From Bradyrhizobium sp. CCH5-F6 (GTDB lineage Bacteria > Pseudomonadota > Alphaproteobacteria > Rhizobiales > Xanthobacteraceae), in contig NZ_LSIC01000003.1 of the NCBI RefSeq assembly GCF_001556045.1, forward strand, positions 1 through 47,182: 47,182 nt of DNA. The letters are read 5' to 3'. A model generated the notes under the pieces. It saw nothing but the letters and a program-made list of their open reading frames with translations. It searched no databases and was not told where the DNA came from. The number at the start of each line of letters is the position of its first letter. The first letter of the stretch is position 1. The translations under genes were made by a program, and so were the position numbers. This document shows positions 39,814 through 47,162 of this stretch, piece after piece.

Positions 39814-40425
39814 TTACCGCGCGGTAACGCTCTCTTCGAGAGTTTCGATCGGCTGCTCGTGCATGAACTCCAGCGCGAAGCCGTCCTCGAGGTTTCGGAC
39901 CACGCGGCCCTGGACCCGGCCGAGCAGAACCGTCGATTTCAGCGGCGGGCGGTTCTCGGCGGCGATCGCGGCGCCCGACAGCGAGAGGTCGATGATGCGG
40001 CAGGTCATCTTGGTGCCGTCCTCGAGCGTCAGCACCGCGATGGGGTTGCGCGGCACGATACGGTCGTGGCGGCGGTCCTCCGGCAGATTGAGGATGTCGC
40101 GGTTGGCGAGCCAGGTCAGCTGGGCCGCGAGCTTGTCGCGCTTCCTCGGCGTCGCACCGATCGTCATGGCGAAGCCGTTGTCGATGATGCGGGTGATCTT
40201 GCCCTCGACGCGGCCGATATGGTCGAGATAGGCGACCACGCGGTCCCCGACATTGCCGATGCCGGGGGCGAGCAAAGCGAGGCCCCCCGGCGACATGTTG
40301 ATCACCTGGCAGGGGAATTCCCGGCGGTCCGGCAGCATGTAGCGGCCGAGCAGGTGAACCTTCACCCGCTGGAAGCGCCTGCGCTCCTCGGCGGCCGGAA
40401 GAAATTTTTTGTTCGCCAACGCCAT
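39814..40425 (-). CDS. Tandem PilZ domain protein
   Basis: A 203-residue cytoplasmic protein with two PilZ-like barrels. In the first, RRRFQRVKVHLLGRYML holds the RxxxR motif (Arg16-Arg20), and NMSPGGLALL has Asn43 where the consensus D/N-x-S-x-x-G is usually Asp. In the second, NPIAVLTLEDGTKMTCRIID and DLSLSGAAIAAE give the DxSxxG motif, but its RxxxR is less clear (RHDRIVPRNP). At least one domain can therefore bind c-di-GMP. The ATG at 40425 is used; the frame extends to 40479 without a good start. A CtrA-like site lies upstream. The output partner is unknown. Confidence 0.88.
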   Translation of the reverse strand: MALANKKFLPAAEERRRFQRVKVHLLGRYMLPDRREFPCQVINMSPGGLALLAPGIGNVGDRVVAYLDHIGRVEGKITRIIDNGFAMTIGATPRKRDKLAAQLTWLANRDILNLPEDRRHDRIVPRNPIAVLTLEDGTKMTCRIIDLSLSGAAIAAENRPPLKSTVLLGRVQGRVVRNLEDGFALEFMHEQPIETLEESVTAR

Positions 40426-40483
40426 TTTCAACACCCGACCCCCCGCCCGGGCGGAGTCCGGGACGACCCTAAGGTGCATAGGG

Positions 40484-40498
40484 TTAATGTCGCGTTAG
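40484..40498. promoter_or_regulatory. Weak CtrA-like site upstream of the PilZ gene
   Basis: TTAATGTCGCGTTAG is TTAA-N7-TTAG, one base from the CtrA consensus TTAA-N7-TTAA. On the coding (minus) strand it reads CTAACGCGACATTAACC, 59-73 bases before the PilZ ATG. It is suggestive only. Confidence 0.3.
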
Positions 40499-40563
40499 GA
40501 TTGGATGCTGGCGGTAACGGACAGACACAATGCGTACAAAAAGCCACGTCCCGATGGCCGGCG

Positions 40564-40662
40564 TTACCGTTCAAGCCGTCCTCGCCCCCGCCGATGTAAC
40601 AGGCCCAGGAACACCAGCAGCACCGCGGCCGAGATCGCGGGCAAAGCCCGCCATCTGGGCAT
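40564..40662 (-). CDS. Doubtful 32-residue single-span membrane peptide
   Basis: The ATG at 40662 opens MPRWRALPAISAAVLLVFLG followed by LLHRRGRGRLER and a stop. The pattern of basic residue, hydrophobic helix and Arg-rich end is that of a small inner-membrane protein. There is no ribosome-binding site, however, and the segment may be the frameshifted C-terminus of a decayed gene whose earlier part lies at 40663-40745. Confidence 0.25.
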   Translation of the reverse strand: MPRWRALPAISAAVLLVFLGLLHRRGRGRLER

Positions 40663-40799
40663 GATTGGCGTTGCCGGTCATGAAGGAGGTGAGGCCGGCA
40701 AGCCGGATCACCTCCGTCAGCACCGACTGGCCGTCCATAATGCGGATGGTCGCCCGATGCGGGCATGAGATGATGCGGGAGGATCGAACTTGGAACTGC

Positions 40800-41207
40800 T
40801 CATTCCTTGCGGCGGGTCCAGCTTACCTGGGGCTCGTCGGCCCATGCGGTCCCAAGACCAAGCATCGAGATCCAGGTCTCAGCGAGCTTGCCGCCCTCAA
40901 TACGGTAGCTTTGCATACCGGCGCGGCTGCGCTGCTCGCCGGTCGTGGGATCCGGCCAAACGAATGCAAATCGGAACCACGCGCGGTCAGTCGAGAAAGA
41001 ATGATCATACACCACGACGCGGATTCCGGGTCGGTCTCGGTGCACGGTCTGCAATTCCGCAGCATATTCGTCCCGCGTGACGGTCCGGTCGCCTTTTTCG
41101 TCATGTCGGATGTAGTGCGACCCCACGCAGTCCGGGATAAGGTCAAATCGTCCTTCATGCCACACCCGCTCCCAACGATCGAAGAGTGCGTGTATGTTGT
41201 AGGTCAT
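40800..41207 (-). CDS. SnoaL-like (NTF2-fold) protein
   Basis: A 135-residue cytoplasmic NTF2-fold protein: MTYNIHALFDRWERVWHEGR, DLIPDCVGSHYIRHDEKGDR, VTRDEYAAELQTVHRDRPGI, RVVVYDHSFSTDRAWFRFAF and a final strand GGKLAETWISML. The pattern fits SnoaL-type ester cyclases/polyketide cyclases and limonene epoxide hydrolase relatives. No signal peptide is present, unlike the other SnoaL-like protein in this window. GAGGAG lies properly before the ATG at 41207. It is a single gene, with function unknown beyond fold. Confidence 0.85.
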   Translation of the reverse strand: MTYNIHALFDRWERVWHEGRFDLIPDCVGSHYIRHDEKGDRTVTRDEYAAELQTVHRDRPGIRVVVYDHSFSTDRAWFRFAFVWPDPTTGEQRSRAGMQSYRIEGGKLAETWISMLGLGTAWADEPQVSWTRRKE

Positions 41208-41383
41208 GGGCTCCTCGAAATGGTTGGTGCGGCTCTGCGCGCGTCGCTGCAAATTTCTTGCCGAAATGCGGACTCTGCGCTGTTGAGCGTGAAAAGCACC
41301 TTGTCTGCACGAGCGAGGCCATATCCGGGCTACTTCAGCCTTGATATGCAAAGGACTGTCAACCAAAGGGGCTTGCGGAAGAC

Positions 41384-41635
41384 ATGGTGAGTTGTCCTTG
41401 GGAGAAGATCGACCGCTTCTCCTCGCAGAGCGAGTTGCGCCGCTTCTCAAATTGGATGGACGAACAGATCGGAAGCGGAATAGCCGAGGAGGTCGATGCT
41501 CCCGCCGATCGGCAAGTGATCACAGGCGAACGATGGCTAAAGCACATTTCGTCAGGCGTGCTTTGGCGCCTTGTTCCTGCCGATGGCCCGCTGGCTCCCG
41601 GCTTTTGGCCGGTCGAGAATTTAGCGCGTTCGTAG
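41384..41635 (+). CDS. Small conserved hypothetical protein
   Basis: An 83-residue protein: MVSCPWEKIDRFSSQSELRR, FSNWMDEQIGSGIAEEVDAP, then TGERWLKHISSGVLWRLVPA and FWPVENLARS. The WEKIDRFSS..EF/LxRFxxWM and GERWxKHxxSGxxWRL motifs look like a compact alpha/beta protein seen repeatedly in Bradyrhizobium. I know no function for it. GCGGAAGAC precedes the ATG. Its stop codon overlaps the start of an intergenic repeat copy, so the last few codons may have been replaced by repeat insertion. Confidence 0.65.
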   Translation: MVSCPWEKIDRFSSQSELRRFSNWMDEQIGSGIAEEVDAPADRQVITGERWLKHISSGVLWRLVPADGPLAPGFWPVENLARS

Positions 41636-41701
41636 CCCGGATGAGCGCAGCGACATCCGGGGCAAGTGCCTCCCGCATATCGCTGCGCTCATGCGGGCTA
41701 C
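41632..41701. repeat. GTAGCCCGGATGAGCGCAGCG intergenic repeat, copy 1
   Basis: The left arm GTAGCCCGGATGAGCGCAGC and the right arm GCTGCGCTCATGCGGGCTAC are imperfectly complementary, so the element folds into a long stem. CGACTGCCCGCTTGGCA follows and is shared with copy 2. This is a dispersed extragenic palindrome that I associate with Bradyrhizobium. Confidence 0.8.
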
Positions 41702-42074
41702 GACTGCCCGCTTGGCACGAGCGCGCCTCTCACATGCGCTGTTGTGTGCCCTCCTGGTCTGATCAGGATGCTATCGATCACCTTGAGTCGGATGGACGGA
41801 ATCAGACTCTGCGCCCCCCGCATGTCGTCGCCGCATCCGCCTCTTCGCTGCGTGTCTTCCGAGATTCCCGGCGAAAAGCGCGCCTCATGCAGCGCTCGTT
41901 GTATGCAAAGCCGGTGCTCTGCAGCCCGGCAAAGCCGGGCCTGGGCCTGGGAGCATTGTAAATGTCGCCCCAAGCGCAGTTGAGGTATCCATCTGTGGCC
42001 TGCACGCTACAGCAAAGAAGCGACCGCAACGCATATACAATCGTCAGTACGACTTGGAATTGGCGAGGAATTGT
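41702..42074. other. Intergenic region before the third beta-barrel gene
   Basis: This 373-base spacer holds no gene I can support. Its start continues the repeat flank up to about 41745 (CTCTCACATGCGCTG, also present after copy 2). A short hairpin, GCCCGGCAAAGCCGGGC (41931-41947), lies in the middle. The last 90 bases should contain the promoter of the gene at 42075. Base composition is lower in GC than the coding regions around it. Confidence 0.5.
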
Positions 42075-42860
42075 ATGAACAAGCTCTTGATCGCAGCAGC
42101 ATTGATTGGATCGGGTATCGTTTCGGCTTCTGCTGCCGATCTATCGGCCGGCAGGTATACCAAGGCGCCAGCGATTGTCAGCGATCCTTGGTCGGGCGCT
42201 TATGTCGGCGCGACCGCTGGCTATGGCTTTGGAGATGCGTCTACCGATCTGACGCCCAATGCAGCAGCGTTGGGAGGGCCGGGCATCGGATTGCCGCCGT
42301 TCGGCCCGCTTCCAACAGGACCGCGGATGGACGGCTTCGTCGGTGGCGGCGAGATTGGCTACAATTGGAGGTTTGGCAATATTCTGACGGGCCTCGAGGC
42401 AGATCTGTCGTACTCTTCGCTCGGAAGATCGAATTCGGCAACGGGAATACCGTTCATCGGCGGCACCTACCGAACAACCATCGACGCAAAGCTGGAATGG
42501 TTCGGAACTGTCCGAGGTCGTATCGGCTTCCTGGTGACCAATGATTTTCTCGTTTACGGCACCGGCGGTTTTGCCTACGGCGGCGTCGACACCACTGTCA
42601 CTGGAACGAACCTCGCTGCCAACTGCCCCTTCAACAACTGCTTCTCAGGTTCAACCGGCGCAGCAACGGGATGGACCGCCGGCGCTGGTGCGGAATATGC
42701 ATTCGCGCCGAAGTGGACTGCGAAGCTCGAGTATCTCTATTTGGACTTCGGCAAGCACACCTTCGTGATGAACGATGCCGTCAACGTGGGGGCGACGGTG
42801 ACAGCCTCGACGCACACAACGGTCAACGTCGTCAGGGCCGGATTGAACTATCACTTCTAA
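42075..42860 (+). CDS. Outer-membrane beta-barrel protein, Omp25/Omp31-like (third)
   Basis: A 261-residue porin-family protein, distinct from the tandem pair at 22-24 kb. The signal peptide is NKLLIAAALIGSGIVSASA-AD. KAPAIVSDPWSGAYVGATAG starts the barrel. FVGGGEIGYNWRFGNILTGL, KLEWFGTVRGRIGFLV, YGTGGFAYGGVDTTVTGTN and WTAKLEYLYLDFG are membrane strands, and the end is NVVRAGLNYHF with terminal Phe. GAGGAATTGT precedes the ATG. Codon use is less GC-biased than in the neighbours, and repeats flank it, which hints at acquisition or relaxed selection. A terminator follows. Confidence 0.92.
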   Translation: MNKLLIAAALIGSGIVSASAADLSAGRYTKAPAIVSDPWSGAYVGATAGYGFGDASTDLTPNAAALGGPGIGLPPFGPLPTGPRMDGFVGGGEIGYNWRFGNILTGLEADLSYSSLGRSNSATGIPFIGGTYRTTIDAKLEWFGTVRGRIGFLVTNDFLVYGTGGFAYGGVDTTVTGTNLAANCPFNNCFSGSTGAATGWTAGAGAEYAFAPKWTAKLEYLYLDFGKHTFVMNDAVNVGATVTASTHTTVNVVRAGLNYHF

Positions 42861-42888
42861 GCGACGCGGTTCAGCTTACCTCGAATAC

Positions 42889-42920
42889 AACCCCGGCCTC
42901 AGCGCCGGGGTTCTTGCTTT
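42889..42920 (+). terminator. Rho-independent terminator of the third beta-barrel gene
   Basis: AACCCCGGC (42889-42897) pairs with GCCGGGGTT (42904-42912) around a short loop and is followed by CTTGCTTT. It begins 28 bases after the stop codon. Confidence 0.8.
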
Positions 42921-43226
42921 GAGTGTGTCTGGACGTTCGCCCTTGGCGCAAGTGTCTTTGCGATCGTCCATGCTCGCTCGTTCTGGGACGAAATCAGCCT
43001 GAATACCCTGCGTGTGCTGTCACGACGGGTGTAGGCATCTTGAAGATGAGCATCGCTGCACACCCGTCGCCTTGCACGTTCAGGTGCCGAAGCCCGGATG
43101 AGCGCAGCGATACCCCGGTTTTTTTTCCCGCTACGACCGCCCGCTTGGCATGGCCAGCCATCTCACATACGCTGCGTTTCACGCCCGCACCATCAATCAC
43201 AACAGACGGGCATCGAGGAAACAGCC
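42921..43226. other. Intergenic region before the alcohol dehydrogenase gene
   Basis: A 306-base spacer without a gene. It contains a truncated copy of the GTAGCCCGG repeat (43089 onward) with the same CGACCGCCCGCTTGGCA and CTCACATACGCTG flank as copy 1. The dehydrogenase promoter must lie between this and 43227 or before the repeat. Confidence 0.5.
43089..43135. repeat. GTAGCCCGG intergenic repeat, copy 2, collapsed
   Basis: The left arm GAAGCCCGGATGAGCGCAGC is kept. The central part is replaced by CCCCGGTTTTTTTTCCCG, and only CTAC of the right arm remains. The eight-T run is unusual in this GC-rich genome. Confidence 0.75.
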
Positions 43227-44378
43227 ATGCAACAGATCCGCGTCTGCACCCACGCTGGTCCCGGCTCCGAGCCCGTCATCCGCACCGTGCCGTGGCCGAA
43301 GGTCGGCCGCAAGGCCGCGCTGATCAAGGTTGGCGCCTGCGGCGTCTGCGGCACCGACCTGCATATTCTCAAAGGCCATTGGCCGAAGCCGCTGCCCTGG
43401 CCGTTCACGCTGGGGCACGAGATCGGCGGCGTGATCGTCGAATGCGGGCCCGAATTCACTGAGGATTTCATGAGCAAGCCGCTGACGGTCGGCTCGAAGG
43501 TGATGATCCCGCCCTTGATGCCCTGCGGCCGCTGCTATTACTGCATCCACTATCCACAGACCGCCAACAAGTGCCTGACGCCGGTCTATTACGGCCGCTA
43601 TCTCGGCTTCGACAAGGCGCCGCACATGTGGGGCGGCTGGGCCGAATACGTCTATGTCGATCTCGACATGCTGCCGGGCACCAAGGTCTACAAGCTGCCC
43701 GACGACATGTCGCTGCGGCTCGGGGCGCTGTCCGAGCCGCTGACCTCCTGCATCCGCGCCTTCAATCGCGCCACCCGCGCCGGTGGTTTCAGCTGGGGCG
43801 ACACCGTGGTGATCCAGGGCTCGGGCCCGATCGGCATTCTGGCGGTCGCGGCCGCAAAGGAGATGGGCGCAGGGCGCGTCATCTGCGTCGGCGCGCCGGA
43901 GGAGCCGCGGCTCAAGCTCGCGCGCGAGTTCGGTGCGGAGGCGACCGTGAACATCGAGGAGCTCAAGTCGCCGCAGGAGCGCATCGATCGCGTGCGGAAA
44001 ATCGTCGGCGGCTTCGGCGCCGATCTCGTGATGGACTGCTCGGGTCATCCCACCGCCGGCCCCGAAGGCATCGAGATGCTGCGCGACGGCGGCACCTATG
44101 TTGAGATGGGCCAGTTCACCGACGCCGGCTCCATCGACACGTCATGGCACCGCATCTGCACCAAGGATCTCAACGTGCTGGGATCCTGGGGCTTCACCGG
44201 CAACGACCTGCCGCTCGGCGTCGACATGCTGTATCGGACGCGCGACAAATACCCCTGGCTGAAGATGCAGACGATCTATCCGTTCACGGAAGAAGGCGTT
44301 GCGCAGGCGGTGAAGGATGCGATGGCGATGAAGACGGTGAAATCGACCATCGTGCCGTGGCCGGAATTGGTGGAATGA
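43227..44378 (+). CDS. Zinc-dependent alcohol dehydrogenase (MDR family)
   Basis: A 383-residue medium-chain dehydrogenase. ACGVCGTDLHILKGHWP and LGHEIGGVIVECG hold the catalytic zinc ligands (Cys, His, Glu). CGRCYYCIHYPQTANKC binds the structural zinc. VIQGSGPIGILAVAAAKEMG is the NAD(P) Rossmann motif. The insertion GFDKAPHMWGGWAEYVYVDL places it with L-threonine/sorbitol/polyol-type and 5-exo-alcohol-type MDR enzymes; the exact alcohol is unknown. GAGGAAACAGCC precedes the ATG at 43227. A repeat copy starts seven bases after its stop codon, and the VOC gene lies beyond it. Confidence 0.93.
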   Translation: MQQIRVCTHAGPGSEPVIRTVPWPKVGRKAALIKVGACGVCGTDLHILKGHWPKPLPWPFTLGHEIGGVIVECGPEFTEDFMSKPLTVGSKVMIPPLMPCGRCYYCIHYPQTANKCLTPVYYGRYLGFDKAPHMWGGWAEYVYVDLDMLPGTKVYKLPDDMSLRLGALSEPLTSCIRAFNRATRAGGFSWGDTVVIQGSGPIGILAVAAAKEMGAGRVICVGAPEEPRLKLAREFGAEATVNIEELKSPQERIDRVRKIVGGFGADLVMDCSGHPTAGPEGIEMLRDGGTYVEMGQFTDAGSIDTSWHRICTKDLNVLGSWGFTGNDLPLGVDMLYRTRDKYPWLKMQTIYPFTEEGVAQAVKDAMAMKTVKSTIVPWPELVE

Positions 44379-44384
44379 GATTCT

Positions 44385-44461
44385 GTAGCCCGGATGAGCG
44401 GAGCGACATCCGGGACCTTGCGGGCACACTACCCGCATATCGCTTCGCTCATGCGGGCTAC
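44385..44461. repeat. GTAGCCCGG intergenic repeat, copy 3
   Basis: GTAGCCCGGATGAGCGGAGC at the left and GCTTCGCTCATGCGGGCTAC at the right are the two arms, with GACATCCGGG and CCCGCATATC inside. This copy is complete and sits between the dehydrogenase and VOC genes, where it may terminate or protect the upstream transcript. Confidence 0.8.
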
Positions 44462-44489
44462 GAGTCTGAGCTTGGAACCGAGTGACGAG

Positions 44490-44912
44490 ATGACGGACGC
44501 AAAGCCACGAGAAGCAGGCCGACGCTCCCCCTTCCAGGCCATCCGCGCAATCGACTACACCGTCATCTTCGTGCGCGACATGGCCGCGATGCGCCGCTTC
44601 TACGAGGACGTTCTCGCCTTTCCTCTGCTGCGCGAGCTCTCGACGAACTGGATCGAATACGGCCTGGGCGGCAACACGCTCGCTTTGGCAAGGCCGAGAC
44701 GAACCGCGGCCGATGCGCCGACGCCGCTAGGCAGCGCCTCGCTGCAACTGGCCTTCAGGGTTTCCGCCGCCGAAGTCGACCAATGCGCCGACGAGCTGGT
44801 TCGGCATGGCGTTGAGCTGCTGTCGCCGCCGACGGACCAGCCCTTCGGTCACCGCACGCTGTTCTTCCGCGATCCCGACGGCAATCTGCTGGAGATCTAC
44901 GCGGAGATCTGA
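44490..44912 (+). CDS. VOC family (glyoxalase/bleomycin resistance-like) protein
   Basis: A 140-residue vicinal-oxygen-chelate protein: FQAIRAIDYTVIFVRDMAAM, RRFYEDVLAFPLLRELSTNW, IEYGLGGNTLALARP, SLQLAFRVSAAEVDQCADEL and GHRTLFFRDPDGNLLEIYAE. The last motif, with Glu, is a standard metal-ligand position, but the first strand lacks the usual His, so metal binding is uncertain. Substrate is unknown. The ATG at 44490 follows a repeat copy; the frame runs back into the repeat, which is not coding. No strong ribosome-binding site is seen. Confidence 0.88.
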   Translation: MTDAKPREAGRRSPFQAIRAIDYTVIFVRDMAAMRRFYEDVLAFPLLRELSTNWIEYGLGGNTLALARPRRTAADAPTPLGSASLQLAFRVSAAEVDQCADELVRHGVELLSPPTDQPFGHRTLFFRDPDGNLLEIYAEI

Positions 44913-45143
44913 AAAGACGCCGGTGCGCAAACGCATGGATGAACGACCGCGAACGATCGTATGCAACCTTCGGGCGCGGTACTTTCCGTCAAGCCATGCA
45001 ACATAGGCATGGCGATTTCCCGGCGCTTGGCGTAAAGAGCACCCAATCAAATCGCCCCGTGCTGCTGGCGTCCTGCCGCGCACGCGAGCTCAGGTCCGCC
45101 GTCCACCGTTTGCGCGCCTGAATTAACCAAGGTTCTCCATCCC

Positions 45144-47084
45144 GTGTCTTTTCCGGCCCTGACCCCGCCGCTCGCCCGCGCTTTGGCCGAGCGGAACTAT
45201 GATTCCCCAACCCCCGTTCAGCTCGCTGTGCTTGCGGACGAAGCCTCTGGCCGGGACCTCCTGGTTTCGGCCCAGACCGGCTCCGGCAAGACTCTCGCTT
45301 ATGGCCTTGCCATGGCCGAGGACCTGCTGGGCGAGGCCGAGCGGTTCGAGCAGGCGGGCGCGCCGCTCGCTCTGATCGTTGCGCCGACCCGCGAGCTCGC
45401 CTTGCAGGTTCAGCGCGAGCTGGCCTGGCTCTATGGGCATGCCGGCGGGCGCGTCGTCTCCTGTGTCGGCGGCATGGATCCGCGGCGCGAGCAGCGCGAG
45501 CTGGCGGCAGGCGCCCATATCGTCGTCGGCACCCCCGGGCGGCTCTGCGATCATTTGCGCCGCGGCCGTCTCGACATCTCCGAATTGAAGGCGGTTGTTC
45601 TCGACGAGGCCGACGAGATGCTCAATCTCGGCTTTCGCGAGGACATGGAGTTCATTCTCGAAACCACGCCGGAGACGCGCCGCACGCTGCTGTTCTCGGC
45701 GACCTTTCCGCGCGGCATCGTCGCGCTCGCCAGGCAATATCAGCGCGACGCGTTCCGGATCGAGGTCGCCGGTGACGAAGGCGGTCACGCCGACATCGAG
45801 TATCGCGCGATCCGCATCGCGCCCGCCGACATGGAGCACGCCGTCGTCAACGTGCTGCGCTTCTACGAGGCGCCGAGCGCGCTGGTGTTCTGCAGCACGC
45901 GCGACAACGTCAGGCATCTGCAGGCGGCGCTGCTGGAGCGCGGCTTTGCCGTGGTCGCGCTGTCCGGCGAGCTGACGCAGAACGAGCGCACCATGGCGTT
46001 GCAGTCGCTGCGTGACGGCCGCGCCCGCGTCTGCGTCGCGACCGATGTCGCCGCGCGCGGCATCGACCTGCCGAGTCTCGATCTGGTCATTCATGCCGAT
46101 CTGCCCAATGATGCCGAGGTCATGCAGCATCGCTCGGGCCGCACCGGACGGGCCGGCCGCAAGGGCACGAGCGTCCTGCTCGTGCCGCCGGCGCGGCGCC
46201 GACGCGCCGAGATGCTGCTCAACGTCTCCGGCATCGATGCCGTCTGGGGCACGGCACCGCAGGCCGACGAAATCCGCAAGCTCGATCATGCGCGCATGAA
46301 GGACGTGCTGTTCACCGAGGAGACCACCGCCGACGATCTCGCGCTGGCACAGGCGCTGCTCGCCGAGCGTCCGGCTGAAGACATCGCCGCCGCGCTGGCG
46401 CGGCTCTATCGCGCGCGGCTGCCGTCGCCCGAGGACATCATCGATCCCGGCGAGCGGAGCGGGAAGCCGCGCGAGGATCGCAGTCGCGACAGGCTTCGAG
46501 GCGCGGACGGCGAGGATCGCCCCGAGCGGCTCCGATCGAAACCCGGCAAGGCATCGTCTAAACACGGCATGGCCGAGGGCAGCGTCTGGTTCCGCGCCGC
46601 CATCGGACGACGCAAGAATGCGGAGGCGCGCTGGCTGCTGCCGATGATCTGCCGCCGCGGCGGCATCGACAAGCGCGACATCGGCGCCATCAGGATCATG
46701 GACACCACAACCGAGTTCGAGATTTCGGAGCGGGTCGCGGAGTCTTTCGCCGCCAAGGTCAAGCGCCCGGACAAGGAAGACAGCATCCGCATCGAGCCGA
46801 TGACGGAGGCTCCCCCGCGGCAGGAAACCTCGAGGGAGCGCGCTCACGCGCCCCGGCGCGAGGGCGGCGATCATCGCGAACGGCGCGACGATCACCCGCG
46901 CGAGGCAAGCGGATTCAAGCCACGCAGCAAGCCTCATGGCGAGCACGCGCCGAAGTTAGGCGATGCTCCTTCTTTCGGAAAGAAGAAGCACAAGAACAGG
47001 CCGGGCCACGCCGAGCCGTCGGTGACGCCGTGGCCCGCGAAAGGCGCGCCGGGAAAGAAGGCGAAGAAGAAACGGCGAGGCTGA
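45144..47084 (+). CDS. DEAD-box RNA helicase with DbpA-like RNA-binding domain
   Basis: A 646-residue helicase starting at GTG 45144. Motifs in order: SAQTGSGKT (I), PTRELA (Ia), TPGRL (Ib), LDEADEML (II), FSATFP (III), VFCSTRDNVRHL (IV), VATDVAARGIDLP (V) and HRSGRTGRAG (VI). A DbpA-type RRM-like domain lies at about 475-550 (VWFRAAIGRRKNAEARWLLP, GAIRIMDTTTEFEI). The final 90 residues are a disordered Lys/Arg/His-rich tail (GKKKHKNRPGH, KKAKKKRRG). The DbpA domain targets E. coli DbpA to 23S rRNA hairpin 92, so a role in 50S ribosome assembly is likely. The tail may add nonspecific RNA binding. Confidence 0.95.
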   Translation: MSFPALTPPLARALAERNYDSPTPVQLAVLADEASGRDLLVSAQTGSGKTLAYGLAMAEDLLGEAERFEQAGAPLALIVAPTRELALQVQRELAWLYGHAGGRVVSCVGGMDPRREQRELAAGAHIVVGTPGRLCDHLRRGRLDISELKAVVLDEADEMLNLGFREDMEFILETTPETRRTLLFSATFPRGIVALARQYQRDAFRIEVAGDEGGHADIEYRAIRIAPADMEHAVVNVLRFYEAPSALVFCSTRDNVRHLQAALLERGFAVVALSGELTQNERTMALQSLRDGRARVCVATDVAARGIDLPSLDLVIHADLPNDAEVMQHRSGRTGRAGRKGTSVLLVPPARRRRAEMLLNVSGIDAVWGTAPQADEIRKLDHARMKDVLFTEETTADDLALAQALLAERPAEDIAAALARLYRARLPSPEDIIDPGERSGKPREDRSRDRLRGADGEDRPERLRSKPGKASSKHGMAEGSVWFRAAIGRRKNAEARWLLPMICRRGGIDKRDIGAIRIMDTTTEFEISERVAESFAAKVKRPDKEDSIRIEPMTEAPPRQETSRERAHAPRREGGDHRERRDDHPREASGFKPRSKPHGEHAPKLGDAPSFGKKKHKNRPGHAEPSVTPWPAKGAPGKKAKKKRRG

Positions 47085-47162
47085 TCGGCCACCGATCAAC
47101 CCAGACTGAATGATGCCGCCGGATTGGCACCGGCGACATCATCTGAAAAGGCAGGTGTGGGC

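Larger units (their letters stand above)
40426..40799. other. Intergenic or decayed region
   Basis: A 374-base stretch without a convincing gene. Near 40745-40560 the minus strand has fragments in shifting frames: one gives MDGQSVLTEVIRLAGLTSFM then TGNANHAQMAGFARD, and another then gives RALPAISAAVLLVFLGLLHR. Together they look like the two halves of a small membrane protein with a frameshift between them. I do not recognise the parent gene. Confidence 0.4.

Noticed and set aside
45123..46946. A 607-codon frame antisense to the DEAD-box helicase
   Set aside because: The plus strand holds all helicase motifs; the antisense frame is a by-product of GC-biased codons.
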